This document shows, piece after piece, positions 24,941-32,942 of a stretch of DNA of 64,000 nt. Both the position numbers and the translations under genes were made by a program. This stretch comes from an uncultured Flavobacteriia bacterium (GTDB taxonomy: Bacteria; Bacteroidota; Bacteroidia; Flavobacteriales_D; Crocinitomicaceae), in contig CAIQQH010000008.1 of assembly GCA_903873915.1 (NCBI GenBank), forward strand, positions 24,844-88,843, written 5' to 3'. The notes beneath the pieces are model-generated. The model was not told where the DNA came from. It was given only the letters and a program-made list of their open reading frames with translations, and searched no databases. Position 1 is the stretch's first letter. The number at the start of each line of letters is the position of its first letter.

Positions 24941-25990
24941 ATGATGTTTTTATGGAATGTTTTGGCGTGGTTGGGAATAATCTTTTTAATTGTCATCGCA
25001 CTGGCTACAATTGGAATTGTGCTAAACAAACAGTCGAAAAGTAAAAAAGCCAATTTAAATGGAATAGAATCAGATGATCAAGACAATCCAAATAATCAGC
25101 TAAATTTAGATACGAATCGCTTTAATCAAGAAATCCTAGACGAAGCCCTTTCAAAATTGAATGCTCTAGAAGGACTTGTTATTCTCAAAAATGAAGTGAA
25201 TGAATTGGTCAAATTGGTCAAATACGAAATGGAAGAAGGTGAATTTGACCATAAAACCAATGCATTTCACATGGTTTTTCTAGGAAACCCCGGTACTGGA
25301 AAAACCACTGTTGCTCGTTTACTAGCAGACATATTGAAAGGGCTTGGCCTACTAGGTAGTGGTCATCTTGTAGAAGTTGACCGCACTGCGCTCGTTGCGG
25401 GTTATATTGGACAAACCGCAGATAAAACAAAAAGTAAAGTGAATGAGGCAATGGGAGGCGTCCTATTTATTGATGAAGCGTATTCATTGGCAGGAAGAGG
25501 ATCTCAAGATTTTGGAAATGAAGCTATTGAAGCCTTACTCACCGAAATGGAAAATCAACGCGGAAAATTTATTGTCATCGTCGCGGGATATGAAAAACCA
25601 ATGCAACAATTTTTAAAATCCAATATTGGTTTAAAATCGCGCTTTGATAAGTTTTTCACCTTTGAAGATTACAACGCCAAAGAACTTTGGACTATTTTCA
25701 ACAATCTAATCGATCAAAACAAGAAAGAACTCGCGCCAAAAGCGAAAGACATCCTTGAATCTTATATTAAAAACATTTCTGAAAATAGATATGAAGGATT
25801 TGGTAATGCGCGTGAAATCCGAAAGGTCATCGCTGAAACCTTGAAAAATCAGAAACTGCGACTTGCTGATGTGGAAAAATCAGAACGTTCCGAAGACATG
25901 AAACGTCTCATTATTGAGAAAGATGTTGAGGAATTTAAAGACTTTGAAAAGAAATATAAGCCAATGTTGGGTTACGTTCAAGTTGATTGA
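24941..25990 (+). CDS. CbbX/CfxQ-like AAA+ ATPase with N-terminal membrane anchor
   Basis: The 349-residue product begins with a hydrophobic helix (WNVLAWLGIIFLIVIALATIGIV), an acidic Asn-rich linker to about residue 65, and then a CbbX/CfxQ-type AAA domain: LEGLVILKNEVNELVKLVKYE, Walker A FLGNPGTGKTTVAR, the pore-region VAGYIGQTADKT, Walker B GGVLFIDEAYSL, and arginine finger region GLKSRFDKFF. Relatives remodel Rubisco (CbbX) or drive type VII secretion (EccA), and many serve in conflict loci. No Rubisco or ESX gene is near. The membrane anchor is atypical for CbbX. It is divergent from the phosphatase gene with 125 bp between the starts. Confidence 0.85.
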   Translation: MMFLWNVLAWLGIIFLIVIALATIGIVLNKQSKSKKANLNGIESDDQDNPNNQLNLDTNRFNQEILDEALSKLNALEGLVILKNEVNELVKLVKYEMEEGEFDHKTNAFHMVFLGNPGTGKTTVARLLADILKGLGLLGSGHLVEVDRTALVAGYIGQTADKTKSKVNEAMGGVLFIDEAYSLAGRGSQDFGNEAIEALLTEMENQRGKFIVIVAGYEKPMQQFLKSNIGLKSRFDKFFTFEDYNAKELWTIFNNLIDQNKKELAPKAKDILESYIKNISENRYEGFGNAREIRKVIAETLKNQKLRLADVEKSERSEDMKRLIIEKDVEEFKDFEKKYKPMLGYVQVD

Positions 25991-26050
25991 TCGAATTTGA
26001 CAAACATTAGCTTTGGTAGACTATTGAATCTAGGGAAATTATACTATTCT

Positions 26051-26259
26051 TCTCTGAGTCTTTGCAGTAAAAAGGGTTGAGCATTGCACCGTTTAAGTCA
26101 TTTAACCTCAGAGCCACAGAGGACAAAAAACTTATTCGTTCCTATTATTGTCGGGTAGAATATTGAATGAAGGGGGTTTATTCTTTACCATTCTGCTGCT
26201 CTGCTGCAAAAAAAGAGGGGTGCCAATTTCAACAATTAACCACAGATCCACGAAGGACA
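26051..26259. repeat. Degenerate dispersed repeats of the AACCACAGAGNCACAGAGG type
   Basis: Two forward copies, TTAACCTCAGAGCCACAGAGGACA (26102-26124) and TTAACCACAGATCCACGAAGGACA (26236-26259), and one inverted copy, TCTCTGAGTCTTTGCAGTAAAA (26051-26071). This sequence type occurs as extragenic repeats in many unrelated bacterial genomes. The 274-bp gap 25991-26264 holds no gene I can support; the 63-residue ORF in it is probably spurious. Confidence 0.6.
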
Positions 26260-26264
26260 TGGTG

Positions 26265-26666
26265 TTACCTTACATTCAACACAACAGGCAGAGCTGTATC
26301 TTGTTGTACGACAGCTGCACTACCGTCGAGTTTGCCTGATTCCTGATTGAGTAGCTCGAGTACCTCCGCATAGATTTCTTGCATTTGCGTTTGATGAGAG
26401 GCATAGTAATCCATGCTCATTTCAAATTGCTTTGGCGTTACCTTGTACTTCTTGAAAATCGCCTTCCCAGACAGGATCATTGTTTCTTGAAAACGTGAAA
26501 CATGACCATACTTGAGCTGAACATGCGATTCGACCAAGCTCAACTCTTTGATGATGTTTACAAATTTGTCTTTTTCAATCAGATTATTCGGTACAGGTTT
26601 TGAACCGATTTGATCCGTGCAAGAAAATAGCACAACCCACAAAAATATCCCTAGGTACTTTTTCAT
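26265..26666 (-). CDS. DUF4296 lipoprotein
   Basis: The 133-residue product has a lipoprotein signal with lipobox LFSC (MKKYLGIFLWVVLFSC), followed by a helical domain in the DUF4296 pattern: VPNNLIEKDKFVNIIKELSLVES and FKKYKVTPKQFEMSMDYYASH. This family is largely confined to Bacteroidota and has no known function. Its ATG overlaps the stop of pyrC by 4 bp, making it the last gene of a ppm-like/pyrC/DUF4296 operon, an arrangement I recall as common in Flavobacteriales. Confidence 0.82.
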   Translation of the reverse strand: MKKYLGIFLWVVLFSCTDQIGSKPVPNNLIEKDKFVNIIKELSLVESHVQLKYGHVSRFQETMILSGKAIFKKYKVTPKQFEMSMDYYASHQTQMQEIYAEVLELLNQESGKLDGSAAVVQQDTALPVVLNVR

Positions 26667-28009
26667 CCTGGATACTCAAACATAAGTCGATCACCCAATG
26701 AGTGTTCAATGAGCTTTCCATTGCTGTAGACCAAGTTTCCATTGACAAAGGTTTTACTTATTCGATAAGGAAAAGTATGTCCTTCAAATGGTGACCAGCC
26801 ACATTGGTACAAAATATTTTCTTTGGTAACTGTGAAAGCACTGTTCTCGACAACCACTAAATCCGCGAAATATCCTTCACGAATATAGCCACGCTCTTTG
26901 ATTCGGAATAATTCGGCTGGCGAATGGGCCATTTTCTCTACTATTTTCTCGATCGAAATCTTTCCTTGCTCCATTTTATCGAGCATGGCCATCAGTGCAT
27001 GCTGAACCAAAGGCCCGCCGGATGGAGCATCAAGGTATTTACGCGATTTTTCTTCGAGCGTATGCGGTGCATGGTCTGTAGCAATGACGTCAATTCGGTT
27101 GTCCAATACCGCTTGAAAAATGGCCTCTCGGTCAATTGCTGTTTTTACCGCTGGATTCCACTTTATGGAGTTTCCTTTTTCAGCATAGTCTGCATCGGAA
27201 AACCACAAGTGGTGAATACATGCTTCCGCTGTAATTTTCTTTTGAGCAAGTGGGATCGTGTTATCAAAAAGCGACAATTCCTTCGCTGTAGAAATGTGTA
27301 GGACATGCAAGCGTGCACCGTGTTTTTTCGCCAAGCGCACCGCCAATTCCGACGAACGGTAACACGCCTCTTCACTGCGAATCAAGGGATGCATTTCTAT
27401 AGGAATATCTTCACCGTATTTTTCTTTAGAGGCTGCCAAATTTGCACGCACTGTCGCTTCGTCTTCGCAATGCGTTGCAATCAAAATGGGCGGAACGCGT
27501 TCGAACAAACCGCGCAAAGTGTCTTCATTGTCGACGAGCATGTTTCCAGTTGATGACCCCATAAACACCTTTACCCCGCATACTTTTGTTCCATCCGTTT
27601 TAAGTACTTCCTCCAGGTTGTCGTTGGACGCACCCATGAAGAACGAAAAATTCGCAATGGACGATCGTGCTGCAATTTGATATTTATCTTCAAGCAATCC
27701 CTGTGTCAAGGCATTCGGAACAGTATTCGGCATCTCCATAAAGGAAGTGATTCCGCCTGCAACTGCAGCGCGAGCTTCAGAAGCAATTGTTGCTTTGTGG
27801 GTTAAGCCAGGCTCACGGAAATGCACCTGATCATCGATACATCCTGGCAATAAGTAGTTTCCATTTAACTCAATATCGATAGCTCTGCCATCGTAAGAAA
27901 TTTGGGGAGAGATACGCTCTATCCGACCATTTTTGACCAATACATCAGCAATTGTATCTGTACCTTCGTTAATTATGCGTGCGTTTCGTAGAATGGTTGT
28001 AGTGCTCAT
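26663..28009 (-). CDS. pyrC: Dihydroorotase, class I
   Basis: The 448-residue amidohydrolase cyclises carbamoyl aspartate in pyrimidine synthesis. Visible motifs are DDQVHFREPGLTHK, the carboxylated-lysine segment GVKVFMGSSTGNM, metal His in IATHCEDE and LHVLHIST, and the catalytic Asp in IATDHAPHTLEEK. The first metal motif is DxQxH rather than the textbook HxH; I recall this as normal in Bacteroidota class I enzymes. It overlaps both neighbours by 4 bp, so it is translationally coupled within a three-gene operon. Confidence 0.92.
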   Translation of the reverse strand: MSTTTILRNARIINEGTDTIADVLVKNGRIERISPQISYDGRAIDIELNGNYLLPGCIDDQVHFREPGLTHKATIASEARAAVAGGITSFMEMPNTVPNALTQGLLEDKYQIAARSSIANFSFFMGASNDNLEEVLKTDGTKVCGVKVFMGSSTGNMLVDNEDTLRGLFERVPPILIATHCEDEATVRANLAASKEKYGEDIPIEMHPLIRSEEACYRSSELAVRLAKKHGARLHVLHISTAKELSLFDNTIPLAQKKITAEACIHHLWFSDADYAEKGNSIKWNPAVKTAIDREAIFQAVLDNRIDVIATDHAPHTLEEKSRKYLDAPSGGPLVQHALMAMLDKMEQGKISIEKIVEKMAHSPAELFRIKERGYIREGYFADLVVVENSAFTVTKENILYQCGWSPFEGHTFPYRISKTFVNGNLVYSNGKLIEHSLGDRLMFEYPG

Positions 28010-28716
28010 ATTTTCATTTTGCGCATTTTCCAGACACCAAAAAATGCTTCTTTAAAGATCCCTGAACTCATTTTCGATTCACCGTATTGGCGATCGATAA
28101 AGGTAATTGGAACCTCTTTGACTTTGAATCCATGTTTTACCGCAGCGTATTTCATGCAAATTTGAAATGCATAACCTACAAATGGAATGGAGTCAAGGTG
28201 AATCGTTTCCAATACTTTTCTTCTGTAGCATTTAAATCCGGCAGTGGTATCACGAATACCAATCCACAAGATCAATCGGACGTAAACACTGGCGAAGTAA
28301 GACATCAAGATGCGCTTTAAAGGCCAATTCGACACTTTTCCACCCTTACAGTAACGCGATCCGATACTCACATCTGCACCATCCACACAGGCCTGATATA
28401 AGCGAATCAAATCTTCGGGGTTGTGCGAAAAATCACAATCCATCTCAAACAAGAAATCGTATCCCTTGGAGATGCCCCATTTGAATCCATGAATATACGC
28501 TGTCCCAAGACCTAGTTTTCCTTGACGTTCCTCGATGAACACACGACCTGGAAATTCTTCTTGGAGCGATTTAATTTTTTGAGCCGTACCATCCGGTGAA
28601 TTGTCATCTACGTATAAAATATGGAAGTCTTTTTCAAAAGCCATAACTACACGTGTCATTCGTTCGACATTATCGATTTCGTTGTATGTTGGAATTATAA
28701 CGAGTGCGTCAGACAT
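28006..28716 (-). CDS. Polyprenol-phosphate sugar synthase, glycosyltransferase family 2
   Basis: The 236-residue soluble GT-A enzyme matches dolichol-/polyprenol-phosphate mannosyltransferases: ALVIIPTYNEIDNVERM at the N-terminus, LYVDDNSPDGTA, the metal-binding FEMDCDFSHNPED and a conserved GSRYCKGG, with VPITFIDRQYGESKM near the end. It lacks the C-terminal membrane helices seen in longer relatives. It would load a sugar, probably mannose or a relative, from a nucleotide donor onto a polyprenyl phosphate at the inner membrane. It is the first gene of the operon with pyrC. Confidence 0.85.
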   Translation of the reverse strand: MSDALVIIPTYNEIDNVERMTRVVMAFEKDFHILYVDDNSPDGTAQKIKSLQEEFPGRVFIEERQGKLGLGTAYIHGFKWGISKGYDFLFEMDCDFSHNPEDLIRLYQACVDGADVSIGSRYCKGGKVSNWPLKRILMSYFASVYVRLILWIGIRDTTAGFKCYRRKVLETIHLDSIPFVGYAFQICMKYAAVKHGFKVKEVPITFIDRQYGESKMSSGIFKEAFFGVWKMRKMKI

Positions 28717-28818
28717 GGTAAATTAAATGCGCAACTAAAATACGGATTATTGACTGAATCAATGTTAATTTATGTCAAATGCCGTGAGATTTGTACTTTT
28801 ACAAGAACGGCAAACCAC

Positions 28819-30207
28819 ATGAAATCTATCCTGACGGTCCTACTTTCTTTTTATACCCTCGTTGCCATCACGCAGGAGCAAAAGAACATTGAATTACTGG
28901 ATCATTGGTTCACGGATACCCTGGTCACCTCATCCACTTCCGTTAGGTATAGTGGCTGTTGGGGGTTCACACGAAATGGGATCGAATATGCCATAATTGG
29001 TTCTACGGAAGGTACTCATTTCTTTCGATTAAGTTCCTCAAACACCTTGGTTCCTTGTGGTTTTATCGAAGGGAGATTTTCTTCGCCACAAGTTATCCAC
29101 CGCGAATTTAAAACCTATGGCAACTATGCCTATTCCGTTTGTGATGAAGGCAATAGCTCTCTGCAAATCATCGACTTGAATTATTTACCTGATTCTGTTG
29201 TGAAGGTTGCTGACCTGCAAGATGCTCGTTTTGGAAAAACACACAACCTCACTATGGATACCGCAAATGCGCTTCTTTATGCCTGTCTTGTTACGCCGAT
29301 CAGCAGCGGAATAAATTTATCACTGGTTCCCTTGCGCGTATTTTCTCTTCAAGACCCTTTGAATCCGGTTTTACTATGGGAAGGTCCTGGAGACATCCCA
29401 GAAGTGCACGACTGTTACGTGCGCAATAATATGGCCATATTGAATTGCGGAATGGATGGGCTTCGCGTATATGATTTTGCCAATCCTAGTGCACCCATCT
29501 ACAAAAGCAATCTCACCTTCTATCAAGACCAAGGTTACAATCACCAAGGGTGCTTAAGTCCTGATGGTTTAACGTATGTTTTTGCCGATGAAACCAATGG
29601 CAAACGCATAAAGAAATGTAGCGTATCTGCTAACTTTGACATAGAAGTCAATGGCTATTTCGGAACAAAATGGCAAGAAGGAAGCGTGCCTCACAACTTA
29701 ATGATTACAAATGAATTTGCCTTTGTTGCTCACTACAATGAAGGGCTTCGTATTTACGACATTCGCGCTACGTTTCCGCGTGAAATAGGTTCTTACGACA
29801 CCTATACGACGGAGTCAACATTCAAAATGAATGGCGCTTGGGGTGTTTACTCGGACTATCCATCTCAACGTATTGTGGTATCAGACCGTCAAAATGGATT
29901 GTTTCTATTTCAATTCAATCGTGCACTCTTTGAAGTACCCTCTGACACCACATTCATCCTCTACCCCAATCCAATTCGAACAGGAGAGAGTTTTACCGTG
30001 CGAACGCCGGGAGACCAACTGTCAGAATTTAGTGTTCAGGTATATGATCAATTGGGGCAGATTCTTGCGGAACAAGCGGTGAGCAAGGCCAGTTTTTTAG
30101 CCTTCGATGCTCCAGCTACAGCGGGGATTTATTGCATTAAAATTGCCTACACCAATTACCTAGGAGAAGCTGATTGTGCCGTTCGATGGCTTACCGTAAC
30201 GAATTAA
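28819..30207 (+). CDS. Choice-of-anchor B family protein with T9SS type A sorting domain
   Basis: ATG 28819 (MKSILTVLLSFYTLVAITQ) gives a signal peptide; the track start lies upstream in the divergent gene. The 462-residue product consists of beta-propeller-like repeats (SVRYSGCWGFTRNGIEYAIIGS, YNHQGCLSPDGLTYVFADE, SVPHNLMITNEFAFVAHY) of the choice-of-anchor B/LVIVD type. The last ~80 residues (FILYPNPIRTGESFTV...VQVYDQLGQILAEQ) form a type A sorting domain, so export by the T9SS and attachment to the cell surface are expected. The binding partner is unknown. Its 3' end overlaps recX by 17 bp on the opposite strand. Confidence 0.85.
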   Translation: MKSILTVLLSFYTLVAITQEQKNIELLDHWFTDTLVTSSTSVRYSGCWGFTRNGIEYAIIGSTEGTHFFRLSSSNTLVPCGFIEGRFSSPQVIHREFKTYGNYAYSVCDEGNSSLQIIDLNYLPDSVVKVADLQDARFGKTHNLTMDTANALLYACLVTPISSGINLSLVPLRVFSLQDPLNPVLLWEGPGDIPEVHDCYVRNNMAILNCGMDGLRVYDFANPSAPIYKSNLTFYQDQGYNHQGCLSPDGLTYVFADETNGKRIKKCSVSANFDIEVNGYFGTKWQEGSVPHNLMITNEFAFVAHYNEGLRIYDIRATFPREIGSYDTYTTESTFKMNGAWGVYSDYPSQRIVVSDRQNGLFLFQFNRALFEVPSDTTFILYPNPIRTGESFTVRTPGDQLSEFSVQVYDQLGQILAEQAVSKASFLAFDAPATAGIYCIKIAYTNYLGEADCAVRWLTVTN

Positions 30208-30697
30208 ATGCGGAGTTAACAGCATCCATGATTAAATCCTGCTCAAATCCACGTGAGCTCAAAAAGCGAATAATCTTTGCTTTGCGTTTCCACACATCGT
30301 TTTCACGTTCTGTTTCTCGAAATTTTCTCTCGGCCAAGGCAATGATGGTCTGTCCATAAACATCCAAATCAATCGATTGAATGGCATCTTTGATTAACTC
30401 ATCATTGATTCTTCGCAGACGCAGCTCCATTCGTATGCGGATGCGTCCCCACTGATTGAAACGAAATTTACCCGATACAAAGGAATGTGCGAAGCGAACA
30501 TCATCCAAGAATTGGCTGCTGCGCAACTCCTCAATAATTTCCGACGACTGAACATCCGTAAGTACATATTCACGGAGTTTGGCTTCGACCTCGGAGGTAC
30601 AACGATCTCTGTAGGCGCAATACACTTCCATTCGGACCTTGATTTCCGGGACAGTAAAAGTTGATTTATCCTTTGGTTCAGATCGAGATTTCCTCAT
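30191..30697 (-). CDS. recX: RecX family regulator of RecA
   Basis: ATG 30697 (MRKSRSEPKDKSTF) is preferred over the track start. The 168-residue product is made of RecX three-helix repeats: CAYRDRCTSEVEAKLREY, FAHSFVSGKFRFNQWGRIRIRMELRLRRI, and the GFEQDLIMDAV ending. RecX binds RecA filaments and limits their growth. The start overlaps the end of rng by 20 bp, which indicates coupling. RecA is not seen in the window. Confidence 0.85.
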   Translation of the reverse strand: MRKSRSEPKDKSTFTVPEIKVRMEVYCAYRDRCTSEVEAKLREYVLTDVQSSEIIEELRSSQFLDDVRFAHSFVSGKFRFNQWGRIRIRMELRLRRINDELIKDAIQSIDLDVYGQTIIALAERKFRETERENDVWKRKAKIIRFLSSRGFEQDLIMDAVNSAFNSLR

Positions 30698-32225
30698 TCT
30701 GCTTATCCACAAAAGTGTATTGGAGCAAGTGATTGTTGGTTACTCCGCGCACAGGAATCCACTTCTTGTAGGCAAAGAACCATTTCAATTGACGTGAGAA
30801 CAATCCCTTTTTGAAATATGCTTCCAAGTAGGGGTGCACATGAAGGGTCAAATGAGGTACTTTTCGGTCTGAAATCAAGTACTTCAAGTTCGACTCAATT
30901 TCTTCGGCGAACAAAATACTTGCTTGAACCTCACCCGTTCCGTTGCATGTTGGACATTTTTCAGACGTTTTGATGTCAGTTTCTGGACGAACACGTTGAC
31001 GCGTAATTTCAATCACCCCGAATTTTGATGGAGGAAGGATGTTGTGTTTCGCTCGATCAGAAAGCATCAATGACTTAAGTTTGTCAAACAAGGCCTTGTT
31101 GTTTTCACGGTCGTGCATATCGATAAAGTCGATGCAGATGATGCCGCCCATATCCCGCAATTGCAGTACGCGAGCGATTTCTTCCGCAGCTTCCAAATTC
31201 GTTAGTACGGCATTGTTTTCCTGACCTTCAGCACCTTTTCTGTTCCCACTATTGACATCGATTACATGCATTGCCTCCGTGTGCTCAATAATGAGGTAAC
31301 CTCCACTTGGAAGTGGCACCTTCTTGCCGAACAAGGCTTTGATTTGCTTGTTGATTCCGAAACGCTCAAAAATCTTTATTTTGCTGTCGTAAAAGCGAAT
31401 AATATTCTCCCTTCCCGGAGCAATTCCAGCCACATAATCCTTTAAGTCGGCAAACAGCTTCTCATCGTTGACATGAATGTTGGAGAAATCGGCATTCAAC
31501 AAGTCCCTAAGGATAGATGACGTTTTATTGATTTCGCCCAATACTCTGCGAGGAGGAGTCGCATCTTTTAGCGTTGCATGCATGGTTTTCCACTTCTCGA
31601 GCAAGTTTTTTAAATCTTGATCGAGTTGTTCAACCTTTTTATTCTCTGCCACCGTGCGAATAATCACCCCAAAGTTTTTTGGTTTGATCGATTCCATCAA
31701 ATCTTTTAAGCGATCTTTTTCATCTGCTTCTTTGATTTTCTGTGACACAGAAATTTTATCCGAAAATGGCACAAGTACAAGGTACCTTCCTGCAAGAGTT
31801 ATTTCCGCACAGAGGCGCGGGCCTTTGCTGGAGATAGGCTCCTTAGCGATTTGTACAAGAATAGGTTGTGAAGATGAAATAATTTGATCAATTTTTCCAT
31901 CTTTAGGAATGTCCTTTTCACCTTTAAAATAAAGGAGATCAGAGACATTCTGCTTGCCATGCAAGGTGTCTTTTGTAAATTTATTGAGCGAGCTGAATTG
32001 AGGACCTAAATCGAGGTAATGCAAGAATGCATCCTTTTCGTATCCGACATCAACAAACGCCGCGTTGAGACTGGGAACAACCTTTCTTACCTTACCTAGG
32101 TATATATCGCCAACGGCGAAATCGGTATTTCCCTGTTCTTCGTGTAATTCAATAAGCTTACCGTCCCGTAACAAAGCAAGCCAAATACCTCCAGGTCGGG
32201 CATCGACTACCAGTTCTAAACTCAC
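30678..32225 (-). CDS. rng: Ribonuclease G/E
   Basis: The 515-residue product has an S1 domain (GDIYLGKVRKVVPSLNAAFVDVGYEKDAFLHY), the DNase I-like catalytic core with ICIDFIDMHDRENN carrying the metal-binding acids, and the CPTCNGTGEV zinc link that joins the dimer. It lacks the long unstructured degradosome scaffold of E. coli RNase E, as is usual in Bacteroidota. It processes rRNA precursors and turns over mRNA. A terminator separates it from the small gene upstream. Confidence 0.93.
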   Translation of the reverse strand: MSLELVVDARPGGIWLALLRDGKLIELHEEQGNTDFAVGDIYLGKVRKVVPSLNAAFVDVGYEKDAFLHYLDLGPQFSSLNKFTKDTLHGKQNVSDLLYFKGEKDIPKDGKIDQIISSSQPILVQIAKEPISSKGPRLCAEITLAGRYLVLVPFSDKISVSQKIKEADEKDRLKDLMESIKPKNFGVIIRTVAENKKVEQLDQDLKNLLEKWKTMHATLKDATPPRRVLGEINKTSSILRDLLNADFSNIHVNDEKLFADLKDYVAGIAPGRENIIRFYDSKIKIFERFGINKQIKALFGKKVPLPSGGYLIIEHTEAMHVIDVNSGNRKGAEGQENNAVLTNLEAAEEIARVLQLRDMGGIICIDFIDMHDRENNKALFDKLKSLMLSDRAKHNILPPSKFGVIEITRQRVRPETDIKTSEKCPTCNGTGEVQASILFAEEIESNLKYLISDRKVPHLTLHVHPYLEAYFKKGLFSRQLKWFFAYKKWIPVRGVTNNHLLQYTFVDKQNEEISI

Positions 32226-32253
32226 GAAAGCTGTTTTAAGTTAATGAAATAGG

Positions 32254-32281
32254 AAAAACTTAGCGGGCACCTCCCGCTAAG
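32254..32281 (-). terminator. Intrinsic terminator after the 29-residue gene
   Basis: CTTAGCGGG-AGGTG-CCCGCTAAG, a perfect 9-bp stem, followed by TTTTTCC on the minus strand, lies between the small gene and rng. Confidence 0.85.
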
Positions 32282-32313
32282 CTCCTAAAAAAATATGAAT
32301 GTCGTAACAGGTG

Positions 32314-32403
32314 TTACTTCTTCTTGTGACGATTCTTCCGCAATCTTTTCTTGCGTTTGTGCGTCGCCATCTTATGTCTTTTTCTCTTTTTACCGCTTGG
32401 CAT
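32314..32403 (-). CDS. AURKAIP1/COX24-domain small basic ribosomal protein (mS38/bS22-like)
   Basis: This gene is too short for the ORF track. Read from ATG 32403 it encodes 29 residues starting MPSGKKRKRHKMATHKRKKR and ending in HKKK, nearly all Lys, Arg and His. The RKRHKMATHKRKKRLRKNRH pattern is the one annotated AURKAIP1/COX24 in Bacteroidota; its relatives are mitochondrial mS38 and the mycobacterial small-subunit protein bS22, which bind near the decoding centre. It has its own terminator below and the HU terminator above, so it is expressed alone. The identification rests on sequence pattern; ribosome binding is inferred. Confidence 0.85.
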   Translation of the reverse strand: MPSGKKRKRHKMATHKRKKRLRKNRHKKK

Positions 32404-32453
32404 AATCTTATATTTAAGTTATTATATTCGAATGTATTCGGTGCTTTTCACTT

Positions 32454-32487
32454 AAAAAAAACACTCCCGCTAGTTAAAACGGGAGTG
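32454..32487 (-). terminator. Intrinsic terminator of the HU gene
   Basis: CACTCCCG/CGGGAGTG 8-bp perfect stem with a 10-nt loop, followed on the minus strand by a run of eight T, 52 bp after the HU stop. Confidence 0.87.
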
Positions 32488-32538
32488 CAAAGATAAGGAT
32501 TTCATCCGAATTTCAAACAACTCGAACAAAGAACATTT

Positions 32539-32829
32539 TTATTTCACAACAACTTTACTTTTCACTTCCTCAACAAAAGTTTTTGCTGGCTTGAATGATG
32601 GGATGTTGTGTGCGGGAATAATGATGGTCGTGTTTTTCGAAATGTTACGGCCAGTTTTTTCAGCACGCTCTTTCACGATAAAACTACCGAAACCTCTCAA
32701 GTACACATTTTGACCATCTGCTAAAGATGATTTGATGGATGTCATAAACGCTTCCACAGCCTTTAAGGCCTCTGCTCTTTCAAGCCCAGTAGTGTCAGCA
32801 ATATCCGCTACGATGTCTGCTTTAGTCAT
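32539..32829 (-). CDS. HU-family DNA-binding protein
   Basis: The 96-residue product has the HU/IHF fold: helical dimerisation part MTKADIVADIADTTGLERAEALKAVEAF, then NVYLRGFGSFIVKERAEKTGRNISKNTTIIIPAHNIPSFKPAKTF, in which the beta-arm tip proline motif is present in IPAHNIPSFKP. It compacts and bends DNA. It is monocistronic with its own -7 box and terminator. Confidence 0.93.
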   Translation of the reverse strand: MTKADIVADIADTTGLERAEALKAVEAFMTSIKSSLADGQNVYLRGFGSFIVKERAEKTGRNISKNTTIIIPAHNIPSFKPAKTFVEEVKSKVVVK

Positions 32830-32877
32830 GTTGTTTTAATTTTAGTTTTTATTTTTTTGTTTATTGCAGTTATGCTA

Positions 32878-32885
32878 CAAATGTA
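32878..32885 (-). promoter_or_regulatory. Likely -7 box for the HU gene
   Basis: Read on the minus strand the sequence is TACATTTG, matching TAnnTTTG, about 50 bp before the HU ATG, leaving a short AT-rich leader. Confidence 0.45.
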
Positions 32886-32901
32886 ACTTACTTAAAGATT
32901 A

Positions 32902-32909
32902 TACCTTTG
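32902..32909 (+). promoter_or_regulatory. Likely -7 box for mutY
   Basis: TACCTTTG matches TAnnTTTG, 33 bp before the mutY ATG. It lies only 17 bp from the divergent HU -7 box, so the two promoters must overlap. Confidence 0.42.
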
Positions 32910-32942
32910 TTATGACTCGTTTAAATTTAGATTTTTCCCCTA

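Noticed and set aside
24941-25990. Rubisco activase CbbX
   Set aside because: The AAA core fits, but there is no Rubisco gene, the host group is not autotrophic, and the membrane anchor is foreign to CbbX.
16477-26264. Integrated prophage or integrative element
   Set aside because: No integrase, transposase, portal, terminase or tRNA attachment duplication is visible; the nearest tRNA is at 9045.
26148-26339. 63-residue plus-strand ORF in the gap before the DUF4296 gene
   Set aside because: It overlaps repeat remnants and the 3' end of the DUF4296 gene and has no recognisable features.
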